Source: SLJN01 sp964505385
GTDB lineage: Bacteria; Bacteroidota; Rhodothermia; Balneolales; Natronogracilivirgulaceae
Direction: 5' to 3'
Assembly (NCBI GenBank): GCA_964505385.1
Contig: CAZDIA010000032.1
Location: 1 to 36,751 of the forward strand
DNA length: 36,751 nt
A program made the position numbers and the translations under genes. Shown piece by piece: positions 1 to 9,038 of the stretch. Every line of letters begins with the position of its first letter. Position 1 is the first letter of the stretch. Under the pieces are notes generated by a model. That model had not been told where the DNA came from, ran no database searches, and worked only from the letters and a program-made list of their open reading frames with translations.

Positions 1-560
1 TGATGTGGCCGGGAACAGGTTTACCCTTTATCCCCACGTCACCGTCAATGCCCGATTTTGACTCGGTACTTTGTTATCCCGGAACCTGCTTTTTTGAAGC
101 AACCAATCTGAGCGTTGGCCGAGGCACAGATAAACCGTTTCGGCAGGTGGGTGCTCCCTGGCTTGACCCGGTTCCGATTTTATCACTTTTAAATTCTTTC
201 GAACTGCCCGGGGTTATCTGGGAGTCATCCATGTTTACACCGGAGATGTCGCTTTACCAGGATGAAAGCTGTAAAGGGGTTTTGCTTAAGGTTACCGATT
301 CCCAATCATTTCGCCCGGTTTTGAGCGGATTGACGCTGCTTGCGGTTATCCGGAAAATGTTTACATCCAAATTCAGATGGGCAAAGTATCCCTCAGTGGC
401 AAACCCAACGGGCAAAAACCATTTTGAATTACTTATTGGCCAGTACAACTGGCGCAAAAACCTGGAAGAGGACCCGGAAAAGTTTATTGATGAGCTGCCT
501 CAACAACTATCTATTGATAGTTGGAAAGATGAAACGGGTGAGTATTTGATTTATGAATAA
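1..560 (+). CDS. namZ: NamZ/DUF1343 (YbbC-like) exo-beta-N-acetylmuramidase, C-terminal part
   Basis: The reading frame is open at the left edge, so only the last about 185 residues are present and the true start lies outside the window. The stretch reading CFFEATNLSVGRGTDKPF followed by VGAPWL is the hallmark of DUF1343 proteins (Bacillus NamZ/YbbC family), which cleave terminal MurNAc from peptidoglycan fragments for cell-wall recycling. Downstream come the family's typical C-terminal features: a GVLLKVTD strand, a helical FELLIGQYNWR segment, and the end motif with a serine-tryptophan pair (IDSW). Residues of the N-terminal catalytic domain cannot be inspected here. The gene converges on the nitrilase-family gene, with 44 nt between the stops and no strong terminator. 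Family assignment is secure; activity is inferred from the family. Confidence 0.85.
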   Translation, partial: MWPGTGLPFIPTSPSMPDFDSVLCYPGTCFFEATNLSVGRGTDKPFRQVGAPWLDPVPILSLLNSFELPGVIWESSMFTPEMSLYQDESCKGVLLKVTDSQSFRPVLSGLTLLAVIRKMFTSKFRWAKYPSVANPTGKNHFELLIGQYNWRKNLEEDPEKFIDELPQQLSIDSWKDETGEYLIYE

Positions 561-604
561 ATAGGCTAGTTTGGGTCTTTAAGAAAACTCTTAGAGGTAC
601 TAAT

Positions 605-1375
605 TCATCTTATCGCATACCGGGGATAGGTATTTCTCGCTTTTCCGGCAAGGTCAAGATCAACATCCAGAGTTATGAATGGGTATTCGGAGTTAGTAGT
701 GGCCAGAACTTCTCCGTCCGGATTTGTAATCCAGCCGAGTCCGCCAAATTCAAGGCCATTTTCGGCTGGTCCCGTCCGGTTCGATGAAACGCAGAAGCTG
801 CCGGATACAATGGAGGCTGCCCTTCCCCCAACCAGCCACTTTTCATTTGTGGCGACTTCGGTAGCTCTTGGATTGAGAATCAGATCGGCTTGCTGTTCGC
901 CATATTTTCTTGCGTGCTCCATCGACCATAACTCTGTGCAGATTTGAAATCCGGCTTGCGCAGAACCGCAGGATTGAACAGTAAAATCAGGATTACCGCG
1001 TCCATACCACTTTGCCTCATAAAAACCGGTTTCATCAGGAAGAAAATATTTGTGATGAGCAGGCCGGTAGCCATCATCAGCGCTCCAGAGGAATCCCTCG
1101 TTTACCCTTTTATCTACCCGGTTAACAGGCCTTGAAGCGGCCACGGTTGCAGGAGCCAATTTATACAGATATTCCATCCGGATTTCGTGGTGCTCCACAG
1201 CTTTTTCCCAGTGGCCGGGATCAAACTCAGGTGAGGTCGCAAACCATCGGCTAAACGGCATTTCCGGCAACAGAACAAGGTCGCTTTTGTTGGATTCAAC
1301 GTGCCGGATTAAACTTTCCCAATCTGCTTTTAATCGGTTCGGCTCATCATGTAACTGACAGATTGTGATCTTCAT
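605..1375 (-). CDS. Carbon-nitrogen hydrolase (nitrilase superfamily)
   Basis: This 256-residue protein has the nitrilase-fold layout with a plausible Glu-Lys-Cys triad: E38 in LLPEMPF, K109 in HHKYFLPDE, and C146 in QICTELW. Enzymes of this superfamily hydrolyse non-peptide C-N bonds (amides, nitriles, carbamoyl groups) in the cytoplasm through a thioester on the cysteine. No signal peptide is visible. The Asn-Pro-Arg-Ala (NPRATE) stretch after the Cys and the SSNRTG and GGLGWITNPDG segments match the usual order of the fold. Length is normal for a single-domain member. The substrate cannot be read from the sequence; a simple aliphatic amidase or an omega-amidase-like role are both possible. 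It lies 29 nt after the GH31 gene on the same strand, so cotranscription is likely but a shared function is not evident. Confidence 0.85.
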   Translation of the reverse strand: MKITICQLHDEPNRLKADWESLIRHVESNKSDLVLLPEMPFSRWFATSPEFDPGHWEKAVEHHEIRMEYLYKLAPATVAASRPVNRVDKRVNEGFLWSADDGYRPAHHKYFLPDETGFYEAKWYGRGNPDFTVQSCGSAQAGFQICTELWSMEHARKYGEQQADLILNPRATEVATNEKWLVGGRAASIVSGSFCVSSNRTGPAENGLEFGGLGWITNPDGEVLATTNSEYPFITLDVDLDLAGKARNTYPRYAIR

Positions 1376-1404
1376 GGCAGTTTCCCGACCTGACTAAAAT
1401 TTGA

Positions 1405-3873
1405 TCAAATAATTACCTGGATGCGAAATGACGAGTTAGCGTCGGTTTCATATTGAACATAGATTTTGCGTTCCGTGCTATCATAAAAAACACCTTCTTC
1501 AGCTGCACGAAGATCTTCAAGAGTGTCATACATTTCTACCGGCATTCCTTCCAGATAAACCTGATCGGGCTCATTCCGCTGATTTAAAAATTTTGCCAAA
1601 TAGATTCTCTCATCGGGTTTGTTTTCAAAGTCACCGTCCATGCCTTCTACTTCCAGTTCAAGGATCATTTGGTTTTCGTGATAAAACTTACGTTGCTTGA
1701 AGCCGGTCGTGGCATAGGCTCCGTCTTTATAGGCGAGTGAACTTCCGTCATCTTCATAGAGCTCAAAGCTTCCATCTTGATGGGTATCAGGATACAAAGT
1801 TAGTTGCAAGGTGTCCGGGGGTTCGGTTCTGACATGATCCCGGGGTTCGACCGTAGGTATAATGGCACCGGCACGGACAAACATCGGTATGCGGTCAAGC
1901 GGAGCATAAATGTCGTAGCTGCTACCTCCATTGTAGATTCGGCCTGTCCAATAATCAATCCATCTTCCTTCGGGCAGATATACGTCTTTTCGGCGCTGCC
2001 CTTCTTCCAGAACCGGAGAGACGATGATATCATCCCCCCAGAAATAGGTGTCACTCTCATCCTGTAAGGTTTCATCGCCCGCATCTTCAAAAAACAATGG
2101 GCGTGTTACCGGCAGACCTTCATCCCAGGTTTTGTAAGCCATGGAATAAAGGTATGGCATAAACTCATATCGCATATTTAGAAAATCACGGTTGATTTGT
2201 TCGGTCGTCGAACCGTAACCCCACGGTTCGGTGGGGCATTGATCATTGCCATGAGCGCGCGCAAGTGGTGAAAACATACCGTGTTGGATCCATCTGGTGT
2301 ATAGTTCCGGAATGCATTCCTCCCCGGTAAATCCTCCGAGATCAGAATGATGCCACGCCATACCGGCCATAGCCTGATTAAGCATCATTCGCGGCTGAAC
2401 AGACAGCGCAGAAAAAGTGCGGGATACATCCCCCGACCAGGGGAATGTGCCGTATCTCTGAATCCCGGAAAATCCTGAGCGGCTCAGGTTGAAAATCCGT
2501 TCATCCGGTCGCATCTCTCGGTGACCTTCAAACAGCAACTGCGCCCATTTAAGGTTATAGGTGTTATGAACTTCCTCAACTTCCCCTTCATAGTGGACCA
2601 TATCTTCGTGGTGTCGTTCCGGCTCACCGAGATCGGTCCAGTAGCCGGCAACGTTGGCGGTATCATTTTGCATAAAATCAGGGTGCAGACTCCACCACCA
2701 GTCACGGGTATCCGGGTTGGTGAAGTCGAGCAGGACCCCGTCACATTCGCCATCGCAGGACCACCACTCTTCCATGCGATATGTTTCTCCTTCTTCATTC
2801 ATAACCAGATATCCCAGGCTGTCGGCCTCCGGGAAATTCCGGGAAAATTCTTCCATGTAGGGCTGGCTGATCAGAACCGTATGAATACCCTGATCTTTAA
2901 AATCCCGGATCATACCGTAGGGGTCGGGAAAAGCTTCACGATCCCAGCTCAGATCACCCATGTGTTCGTTCCATTGCAAATCCAGAACCAGTACATCAGC
3001 CGGAAAATCTTTAGCACGGAGCGAGTCCACTACACCACGAGCTTGCTCCTCGGTTTCATAACCAAATTTGGATTGGATAAACCCAAGCGACCACTTCGGA
3101 GGGATTGGCTGCCGACCGGTGAGCCAGGTATATCGGCGCAGTTGTTCGGGAACTTCCTCACCTTTGATGAAATAATATGTTTTTTCACCTCCGATTGATC
3201 GGAATGAAAACTCATCATCACGCTCATAACCAAAATCAAAAAAACTGCGCCACCGATTGTCGAAAAATAATGCGTAACCGGCATTGGTGGTCGTCATTGG
3301 TATGGTTACATTCATGGTCTCAACCGCATCCTGATAGCCGTAAACCTGCTGGTTGTAAACTTCAAGTTCTTTTCCTCTCAGGTCAAGCCCCAGACCTCTC
3401 ATGCCGGTGCCGTAAAAGGCAGTCTCATCATCAAGACTGAACCGTGATACTCTTTCACCATCTTCGTGTGCGGCAAATCCATCTTGCGCAGTTTCATTCA
3501 ACAATGGTTCTCCATTATGATCTGAAAAAGTTACTGAAACAGGAGACTTGGTGATGTTAACCGCCACTTCATCGCCGGATAAAATCAGATTTTCAGTGGT
3601 TTCATCCACCGAAACGGTTAAATCAAAGTCGTGCTCACGGATTACAGAATACGAACTGTCGGGTTGGTTTTCCTGACCGGGTAAGTGGTCTACGCGAATA
3701 ACTCCCGGTTTGTACCAACTGATGCGAACTAAACCGTGATCGGTGATAATTTCATAACCATACTCAGTTTCACGATAATCCTGAAAGTCGCCGTGATGAG
3801 TTTGCGAATAGCCCGGAAGGGTGAAAAAGCTAAAGAGGCAGAAAAGTAAAAGAGGTGTTAGAAGCAGTTTCAT
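1405..3873 (-). CDS. Secreted glycoside hydrolase family 31 alpha-glycosidase
   Basis: The 822-residue protein begins with a signal peptide (hydrophobic residues 3-20, then GYSQ), so it is exported. The N-terminal beta-sandwich (about 25-245) leads into a GH31 TIM barrel from about 255. The nucleophile region reads GYWTDLGEPE with D414, and the acid/base region reads WSGDVSRTF with D482, both standard GH31 positions. The barrel also has HSDLGGFTG and the SPLARAHG motif. After residue 610 come the proximal and distal sandwich domains, with a DUF5110-like part around 690-725 (YPDTHQDGSFELYEDDG). Such enzymes release alpha-linked glucose or xylose from oligosaccharides; which linkage is cut here cannot be decided. 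Lack of a lipobox suggests a periplasmic or secreted soluble enzyme. It is followed by the nitrilase gene and preceded by the M29 peptidase. Confidence 0.92.
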   Translation of the reverse strand: MKLLLTPLLLFCLFSFFTLPGYSQTHHGDFQDYRETEYGYEIITDHGLVRISWYKPGVIRVDHLPGQENQPDSSYSVIREHDFDLTVSVDETTENLILSGDEVAVNITKSPVSVTFSDHNGEPLLNETAQDGFAAHEDGERVSRFSLDDETAFYGTGMRGLGLDLRGKELEVYNQQVYGYQDAVETMNVTIPMTTTNAGYALFFDNRWRSFFDFGYERDDEFSFRSIGGEKTYYFIKGEEVPEQLRRYTWLTGRQPIPPKWSLGFIQSKFGYETEEQARGVVDSLRAKDFPADVLVLDLQWNEHMGDLSWDREAFPDPYGMIRDFKDQGIHTVLISQPYMEEFSRNFPEADSLGYLVMNEEGETYRMEEWWSCDGECDGVLLDFTNPDTRDWWWSLHPDFMQNDTANVAGYWTDLGEPERHHEDMVHYEGEVEEVHNTYNLKWAQLLFEGHREMRPDERIFNLSRSGFSGIQRYGTFPWSGDVSRTFSALSVQPRMMLNQAMAGMAWHHSDLGGFTGEECIPELYTRWIQHGMFSPLARAHGNDQCPTEPWGYGSTTEQINRDFLNMRYEFMPYLYSMAYKTWDEGLPVTRPLFFEDAGDETLQDESDTYFWGDDIIVSPVLEEGQRRKDVYLPEGRWIDYWTGRIYNGGSSYDIYAPLDRIPMFVRAGAIIPTVEPRDHVRTEPPDTLQLTLYPDTHQDGSFELYEDDGSSLAYKDGAYATTGFKQRKFYHENQMILELEVEGMDGDFENKPDERIYLAKFLNQRNEPDQVYLEGMPVEMYDTLEDLRAAEEGVFYDSTERKIYVQYETDANSSFRIQVII

Positions 3874-3993
3874 ATGGGATTACTACAGACTTAAAGATAT
3901 AAATTGAAGATGCTAATATACAAAATAGCAGAATGGATTGAATGGATTTTGATTAAATCGATCCACAGTATTGTACATGAAATACCCGGCCGT

Positions 3994-5100
3994 CTATTGC
4001 GAAAGCAAGTGATTAGGATTCAAAACCTGCAAATCATCAGGCACAAACTCTCGTCCCCGGCGGATGAGTTCACCGTCGAGATAAACATCAGCGCCAATAC
4101 AGACAAGGTCCCAGTGGATAGAACTTTTGTTGCCATTAGGGGCTATATCATAATCCTGACCCAAAGTGAGATGATTTGATCCGTAAATTTTTTCATCAAA
4201 TAGTATATCGTACATGGGCTCTTTGATAACAGGGTTGGTTCCGAAACTGAACTCCCCGAATCGCCGCGCGCCTTCATCCGTATTCAGAATGATTTCCAGG
4301 GCTTCCGGGTTGGATGATTCAAAATCAGTAACGACGCCATCTTTGGCGTATAGCTTTACCCGTTCGAAAGGTCTTCCCTGATAAACGCTTGGTGCGTAAG
4401 TAATGTGGCCATTAACGGAGTCGATCAAAGGTGAGGAAAACAGCTCTCCGTCGGGAATATTTCGTTCCCCGAAACAGCTAACCCATTCCTGTCCTTCAAT
4501 TGAAAAACTGATATCGGTGCCATCGCCTTTGAGCCTGATTTCTTTCCCCTTGCGAAGTCGCTCTTCAAGAGGAATCATGGCTTTTCGCAATTTATCGTAA
4601 TCCAGCAGGCAGGCGTTGTAATAAAATTCGGTAAAGCGGTTGGTAGGCATGCGCGCATTCATAGCAAATGCAGCAGATGGGTAGCGCAGAACGCACCACC
4701 GCGTATTTTTGACCCGTTCATTAAAATGGACCGGTTTTAAGAACTCATCGGAATAAGCTTTGAACGCGGGGCCGGAAACATCGGAAGACTCATATACATT
4801 TTCAGAAGCCCGAATCCCGATGTATGCATCCATTTGTTTCATCAGGGGAAGCTTGTCTGTTGCAGCCTGATCTTTCCAGTAATCTTCATCTCCCTGCTCC
4901 AGGAGCGTACGCTGGATTTCGGTATCCTGAAGCTCCAAAAACGGACGAGCATTACGCTTACGGATTTCATCTGTAAGCGCCCTTGCCAGCGAAATCCCGC
5001 CCATGCCGATGAGCTGGATCATGATTCGTTCATTTTCCTTTAAATCTAAACTGTGGGAAAGAAGTTTTTGAGCAAGTTTTTGATCATTGATGGTGTACAT
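3994..5100 (-). CDS. M29-family metallo-aminopeptidase (AmpS/PepS type)
   Basis: This 368-residue cytoplasmic protein matches the M29 (thermophilic aminopeptidase) family throughout. The five expected ligands of the two-metal centre can be picked out: E219 in NIPDGELFSSP, E283 in RRFGEFSFGTNP, H310 in YGSNHLTLG, and H329 and D331 in SSIHWDLVC. The segment ILFDEKIYGSNHLTLGQDYD is the most diagnostic. The family removes N-terminal amino acids from peptides, usually with broad specificity and Co, Zn or Mn dependence. The start ATG at 5100 gives the usual N-terminus (residues 8-20 correspond to the 'lakllv.ysl' helix of homologues). It lies 48 nt after the ABC ATPase gene on the same strand. There is no sign of a signal peptide or fusion. 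Confidence 0.92.
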   Translation of the reverse strand: MYTINDQKLAQKLLSHSLDLKENERIMIQLIGMGGISLARALTDEIRKRNARPFLELQDTEIQRTLLEQGDEDYWKDQAATDKLPLMKQMDAYIGIRASENVYESSDVSGPAFKAYSDEFLKPVHFNERVKNTRWCVLRYPSAAFAMNARMPTNRFTEFYYNACLLDYDKLRKAMIPLEERLRKGKEIRLKGDGTDISFSIEGQEWVSCFGERNIPDGELFSSPLIDSVNGHITYAPSVYQGRPFERVKLYAKDGVVTDFESSNPEALEIILNTDEGARRFGEFSFGTNPVIKEPMYDILFDEKIYGSNHLTLGQDYDIAPNGNKSSIHWDLVCIGADVYLDGELIRRGREFVPDDLQVLNPNHLLSQ

Positions 5101-5148
5101 AAAAAATCAGCAGGAGAATTTGGTAAAGGTTTAAAATTATTTGTGTGA

Positions 5149-5769
5149 TCATGTTTTTGCCGAAAGTGTGATCGTAGAATCGCAATATTCCAGCTCGGCC
5201 GGCTGATTGGATGCAAGCAATACCAGCGTTTCCCGGCTGCGTGCCTTTTCGAGAATGTGATCGATTAACTCCCGGCCGGCATCATCAAGATTTGTGCCGG
5301 GTTCATCCAGAAATAATGCTCCGGGATGATGTAGCATAGCAGAAGCAAGTCGGACGCGCTGCTGTTGGCCGGAAGATAAAGAACCGAAGCGGATATCGGC
5401 GCGGTGTTCAATATTTACCTCATGCATAATCTGATTTACCCGTGCTTCGGGATTATCCAGATTTCGCAGGCGGGAGACGAAAAGCAGGTTTTCTCTTGTG
5501 GTAAGTTCTGAGTAATGCGTAATGTAAGGCGCAGCATACCCGAGTTGATGCTTAAGTTCCCCCGGTGCTTTTTCCTCGCCGTTTATGCTCCAGGAAACAG
5601 AGCCGGAAGATGGTTTCATAAGCCCGGATAAGCACTTGAGCAAAGTGGACTTGCCACTACCGTTGGGGCCGGCAATACCCAGCACTCCGCGGTGATGGCG
5701 AAATGAAATATCGCTCAGAATGAGTTTGTTTCCGATTTTTTTTGAGAGTGAAGAAACGTTGATTTGCAT
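5149..5769 (-). CDS. ABC transporter ATP-binding protein, short CcmA-like type, no permease nearby
   Basis: The 206-residue protein is a minimal ABC ATPase: Walker A GPNGSGKST (34-42), signature LSSGQQQR (131-138), Walker B ALFLDEP (151-157) and D-loop GTNLDD. Size and compactness resemble CcmA, the haem-exporter ATPase, but there is no ccmB or ccmC gene in the window, so the assignment stays at 'CcmA-like'. The position normally held by the switch histidine after the fourth core strand reads LLASNQPAE, with N188 where His is usual. This may weaken ATP hydrolysis or reflect a subfamily variant. The gene starts 108 nt from the divergent acidic-protein gene, so the promoters for both runs lie in 5770-5877. 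The membrane partner must be encoded elsewhere. Confidence 0.88.
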   Translation of the reverse strand: MQINVSSLSKKIGNKLILSDISFRHHRGVLGIAGPNGSGKSTLLKCLSGLMKPSSGSVSWSINGEEKAPGELKHQLGYAAPYITHYSELTTRENLLFVSRLRNLDNPEARVNQIMHEVNIEHRADIRFGSLSSGQQQRVRLASAMLHHPGALFLDEPGTNLDDAGRELIDHILEKARSRETLVLLASNQPAELEYCDSTITLSAKT

Positions 5770-5877
5770 CGGGAAAAAGTAGTATTACCGTAAACCATGA
5801 TCAAACTTCGAACGTCTTAATGAGGTAAAGGTTGTAAACCCTTTTCACCTGTTATATATTCAGCAAAAACGCAAGCC

Positions 5878-7479
5878 ATGGATCAACTTATAGATCAAAT
5901 ATCCGAACGATTAATCAAGCAACTCCCTGAAGACAATTCCTATTATTACCCACAGGACTTTCTGAACAGCCACTTCCCGCCATTCTTAGTTGATCGAATT
6001 ATTCTGGAACTTAAAAGAAATCTTGAAGAGACCATCGACCCTCCGGAAACCGACTGGGCTGATATGAGTTCGGAGTCCGTGCAGAAAGCTTGGTCATCAT
6101 TTATTGAAGCAGTCCGGGCTGATGTGAGAATGCCTTCCGGTTATGGAACGACTGTTGTGAACAATGCCGTAAGTGATGTGGTTGAGTTGTTGCTGGAACC
6201 CCGCAAATTTATACCCGAATACCTGTTTGGTGACAAAGAGTATCTTTCTTATGAGGAGGTTGCCGAAAGAACGCAATGGCTGGTAGTTTACCCCTATTTT
6301 CAGCGTGCTCTTCTCCGGTATATGGAAAAAAAGGAAATAGATGAACTATCAAAGAGCCGCGGCGAACAGATAACAGAACGTATCGATGAAAAGCTGACTC
6401 AGAATTTTGATGAGAACCAGTGGGGTGAATTGCTGGAACCCTGGTTTGAGCTAATCGGACGGGAAATTGACAGCGACCTGTTCCGCAGGTTTTTTGAGGA
6501 TAAAAGTATGCCGGAATTAGCTGAGCGATTTGATCAAGCTGATGAAAGCCTAAGCCGGAAAAAGCTGATTGCAACGATTTCCGGTCAGGAAGTGGAAGAT
6601 ACTGCCGATGACGGGCAGGGTGAAACGCTAACAGGTGCACAGGAAGAGCAATCAGAGCCGGAATCAGCGCCTTTACAGGATGAGGCTGATGATGAGGCGC
6701 AATCGATTATTGACCAATTTGAATCCGTAAAGCCGGAGGATGAATCAGCGGAGGCCATTGAGGCGGAGGAGGATAATGAAACTGATATATCCCGTGAAAA
6801 CGAATACTTCAGTGAAGAACCGGAAGAAGAGCAGGAAAAGGAGAGCGAAGATACTTTATTAAACCAAAGTTACAGAGATGAAGACGAATCTGATGAAGAG
6901 TCGCCACTCTATCAGCAAACAATGGATGAAGAAGAAGAGGAAGTGGAAGATAGTGACGTAGATTCAGAAGAAGTAACTGACCGAAATGAAGAGCAAACAT
7001 CGTGGCGGGAGGATTACGATACTGAGGAAGAAGCGGAGCAGGATTCAGAGGTAGAAACCGATGCGGAAGAAGATGGTAGCTCTGAGGAGATTCCTATGTG
7101 GCAAAGGTTCGCAGGAGGAAATGAGGAAGATGAGGAGGAATTGCCGTTTTTTACCAGTGATGACGAAGAAGAGGAAGAAAGTCCGATCATCGACTTCAGC
7201 GCTGAAGAACCTTCGGAGACGGAAGAATACCGCAGGTTGATGCGGGAGATTTCTGATGTCCGTGATTATTTTGTTGATGAACTATTTAGCGGGGATGAGT
7301 CTGCATTTGAGCGGGCTATGGAGCATCTTGTAACATTCAACACCTGGAGTGAAGCAGTAAAATTTATATCACAGGAAATATTCAGACGCAACATGATAGA
7401 TATGTACTCGGATGTGGCCGTTGAGTTTACCGATCGTATGCAAACTTTTTTTCTGCAAAAACCGAATAAGGAGGATTAA
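5878..7479 (+). CDS. Unknown acidic protein with helical ends and disordered Asp/Glu-rich centre
   Basis: I do not recognise this 533-residue protein. Residues 1 to about 225 look like a folded, mostly helical domain rich in aromatic residues (YYYPQDFLNSHFPPF, a WLVVYPYFQRALLRY helix). Residues about 230-450 are dominated by Glu and Asp with scattered Ser, Thr and Gln, and are almost certainly disordered. Two short hydrophobic motifs recur inside this part: EIPMWQRFAGG and ELPFFTSD. Residues about 455-533 form a second helical module (REISDVRDYFVDELF, FERAMEHLVTFNTW, FISQEIFRRN). There is no signal peptide or membrane segment. The stop is 2 nt from the pccB TTG codon, and pccB's ribosome-binding site lies inside the end of this gene, so the two are translationally linked. 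Scaffold or adaptor roles are possible but not shown. Confidence 0.85.
   Translation: MDQLIDQISERLIKQLPEDNSYYYPQDFLNSHFPPFLVDRIILELKRNLEETIDPPETDWADMSSESVQKAWSSFIEAVRADVRMPSGYGTTVVNNAVSDVVELLLEPRKFIPEYLFGDKEYLSYEEVAERTQWLVVYPYFQRALLRYMEKKEIDELSKSRGEQITERIDEKLTQNFDENQWGELLEPWFELIGREIDSDLFRRFFEDKSMPELAERFDQADESLSRKKLIATISGQEVEDTADDGQGETLTGAQEEQSEPESAPLQDEADDEAQSIIDQFESVKPEDESAEAIEAEEDNETDISRENEYFSEEPEEEQEKESEDTLLNQSYRDEDESDEESPLYQQTMDEEEEEVEDSDVDSEEVTDRNEEQTSWREDYDTEEEAEQDSEVETDAEEDGSSEEIPMWQRFAGGNEEDEEELPFFTSDDEEEEESPIIDFSAEEPSETEEYRRLMREISDVRDYFVDELFSGDESAFERAMEHLVTFNTWSEAVKFISQEIFRRNMIDMYSDVAVEFTDRMQTFFLQKPNKED
7468..7475 (+). promoter_or_regulatory. Ribosome-binding site deciding the TTG start of pccB
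   Basis: The purine run AAGGAGGA (7468-7475) lies inside the last codons of the preceding gene and 6 nt before TTG at 7482. No ATG exists in the right frame near it, and the protein starting at TTG has a family-typical N-terminus, so TTG is taken as the initiation codon. Confidence 0.75.
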
Positions 7480-7481
7480 TT

Positions 7482-9038
7482 TTGCCAAAATCACGTGAGG
7501 AGAAACACCAGGATCTGGAAAAGATCAGAAATGAAGCTTTAAAAGGCGGTGGGGAAAAACGGATCGCTAAGCAGCATGAAGCGGGGAAATTGACCGCCCG
7601 TGAACGTATTGATCTTTTGGTTGATAAAGGAAGTTTTCAGGAAATTGATGCATTCGTACGCCATCGCTGCCGTGATTTTGGACTTGAAAAAGAGAGCTAT
7701 GCCGGAGATGGCGTAGTAACAGGTTTTGGAAAAATTTTTGATCGCCCGGTATATGTATACAGCCAGGATTTTACGGTTTTTGGCGGATCACTATCCGAAG
7801 CGCACGCTGAAAAGATTTGCAAGATTTTAGACCTGGCAATGAAAGACGGAGTTCCGGTTATCGGTTTGAATGACTCGGGCGGAGCGCGCATTCAGGAAGG
7901 CGTGGCTTCACTTGGGGGATATGCCGAAGTTTTTTGGCGTAATAGCATGGCATCAGGTGTGGTGCCTCAAATTTCAGCAATTATGGGGCCGTGTGCAGGC
8001 GGTGCTGTATATAGTCCGGCGATAACAGATTTTACCTTCATGGTTAAAAATACCAGTTTTATGTTTGTGACCGGCCCGAATGTCGTTAAGACGGTAACTC
8101 ATGAGGATGTAACCTCCGAAGATCTTGGTGGAGCGGAGGCGCACAGTGCCAAATCCGGTGTAGCTCACTTTGCAAGTGAACATGACGCACATTGCCTCCA
8201 TAGTATTCGACAACTGATGACCTATCTGCCTCAAAATTGTGAGGAGCGCGCCCCGAGGCAGGATTTCAGGGAGCCCGACCAAAAGGCAACCGAAGAGCTG
8301 GATACCCTGGTGCCTGATAATCCCAATAAACCTTACGATATTAAAAGTGCCATTGCCGGTGTGGTGGATAACGACTCATTCATGGAAGTTCATGAGCACT
8401 ATGCGGATAATATCGTTGTTGGCTTTGCCCGACTGGAAGGGAGAAGCATCGGTATCGTAGCCAATCAACCCTTGTCGCTCGCCGGCGTTTTGGATATTGA
8501 CGCTTCAATAAAAGGAGCACGGTTTGTGCGGTTCTGTGATGCTTTTAACATCCCGCTGGTGGTTTTTGAGGATGTTCCGGGGTTTTTGCCGGGTACTGAC
8601 CAGGAGTGGGGTGGAATTATCAAACACGGAGCCAAATTACTGTACGCCTTTTGCGAAGCAACTGTTCCCAAAATGACGGTAATTACCCGAAAAGCGTATG
8701 GAGGTGCCTACGATGTAATGAACTCAAAACACATAAGGGCGGATTATAATATAGCCTGGCCTACCGCTGAAATTGCTGTAATGGGAGTTAAAGGGGCTGT
8801 TGAGATTATATTCAAAAGAGAAATAGCAAAAGCAGACGACAAAGCGAAAAAAATGAAAGAGCTGGAAGAGGAATACGAAGAAGTGTTCGCCAACCCGTAC
8901 CGTGCTGCCGAGAGGGGATATATTGATGATGTGATTTATCCGCATGAAACAAGAAGCAAGCTTATAAAAGCGCTCGAAGTAATCGAAAACAAAGTGGATT
9001 CTGTCCCGAAGAAAAAGCACGATAATCTGCCTATATAG
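7482..9038 (+). CDS. pccB: Acyl-CoA carboxylase carboxyltransferase beta subunit (propionyl-CoA type)
   Basis: The 518-residue protein is a full-length carboxyltransferase subunit, which moves CO2 from carboxybiotin to an acyl-CoA. The N-terminal half has KLTARERIDLLVD (36-48), NDSGGARIQEG (130-140) and the oxyanion loop GPCAGGAVYSPA (169-180). The C-terminal half has GFLPGTDQEWGGII (367-380) and KAYGGAYDVM (404-413). An Asp at residue 421 (RADYNIAWPTAE) sits where propionyl-CoA-preferring enzymes such as Streptomyces PccB have the specificity aspartate (D422 from memory), favouring short acyl-CoA substrates. It would work with a biotin carboxylase/BCCP subunit, which is not in the window, to make methylmalonyl-CoA from propionyl-CoA. 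Translation starts at TTG with a strong ribosome-binding site. The gap to the following operon is 414 nt. Confidence 0.95.
   Translation: MPKSREEKHQDLEKIRNEALKGGGEKRIAKQHEAGKLTARERIDLLVDKGSFQEIDAFVRHRCRDFGLEKESYAGDGVVTGFGKIFDRPVYVYSQDFTVFGGSLSEAHAEKICKILDLAMKDGVPVIGLNDSGGARIQEGVASLGGYAEVFWRNSMASGVVPQISAIMGPCAGGAVYSPAITDFTFMVKNTSFMFVTGPNVVKTVTHEDVTSEDLGGAEAHSAKSGVAHFASEHDAHCLHSIRQLMTYLPQNCEERAPRQDFREPDQKATEELDTLVPDNPNKPYDIKSAIAGVVDNDSFMEVHEHYADNIVVGFARLEGRSIGIVANQPLSLAGVLDIDASIKGARFVRFCDAFNIPLVVFEDVPGFLPGTDQEWGGIIKHGAKLLYAFCEATVPKMTVITRKAYGGAYDVMNSKHIRADYNIAWPTAEIAVMGVKGAVEIIFKREIAKADDKAKKMKELEEEYEEVFANPYRAAERGYIDDVIYPHETRSKLIKALEVIENKVDSVPKKKHDNLPI

Noticed and set aside
2521..3198. Long plus-strand open frame of 225 codons opposite the GH31 gene
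   Set aside because: It is the antisense shadow of a strongly conserved GH31 gene and its product resembles no protein family.
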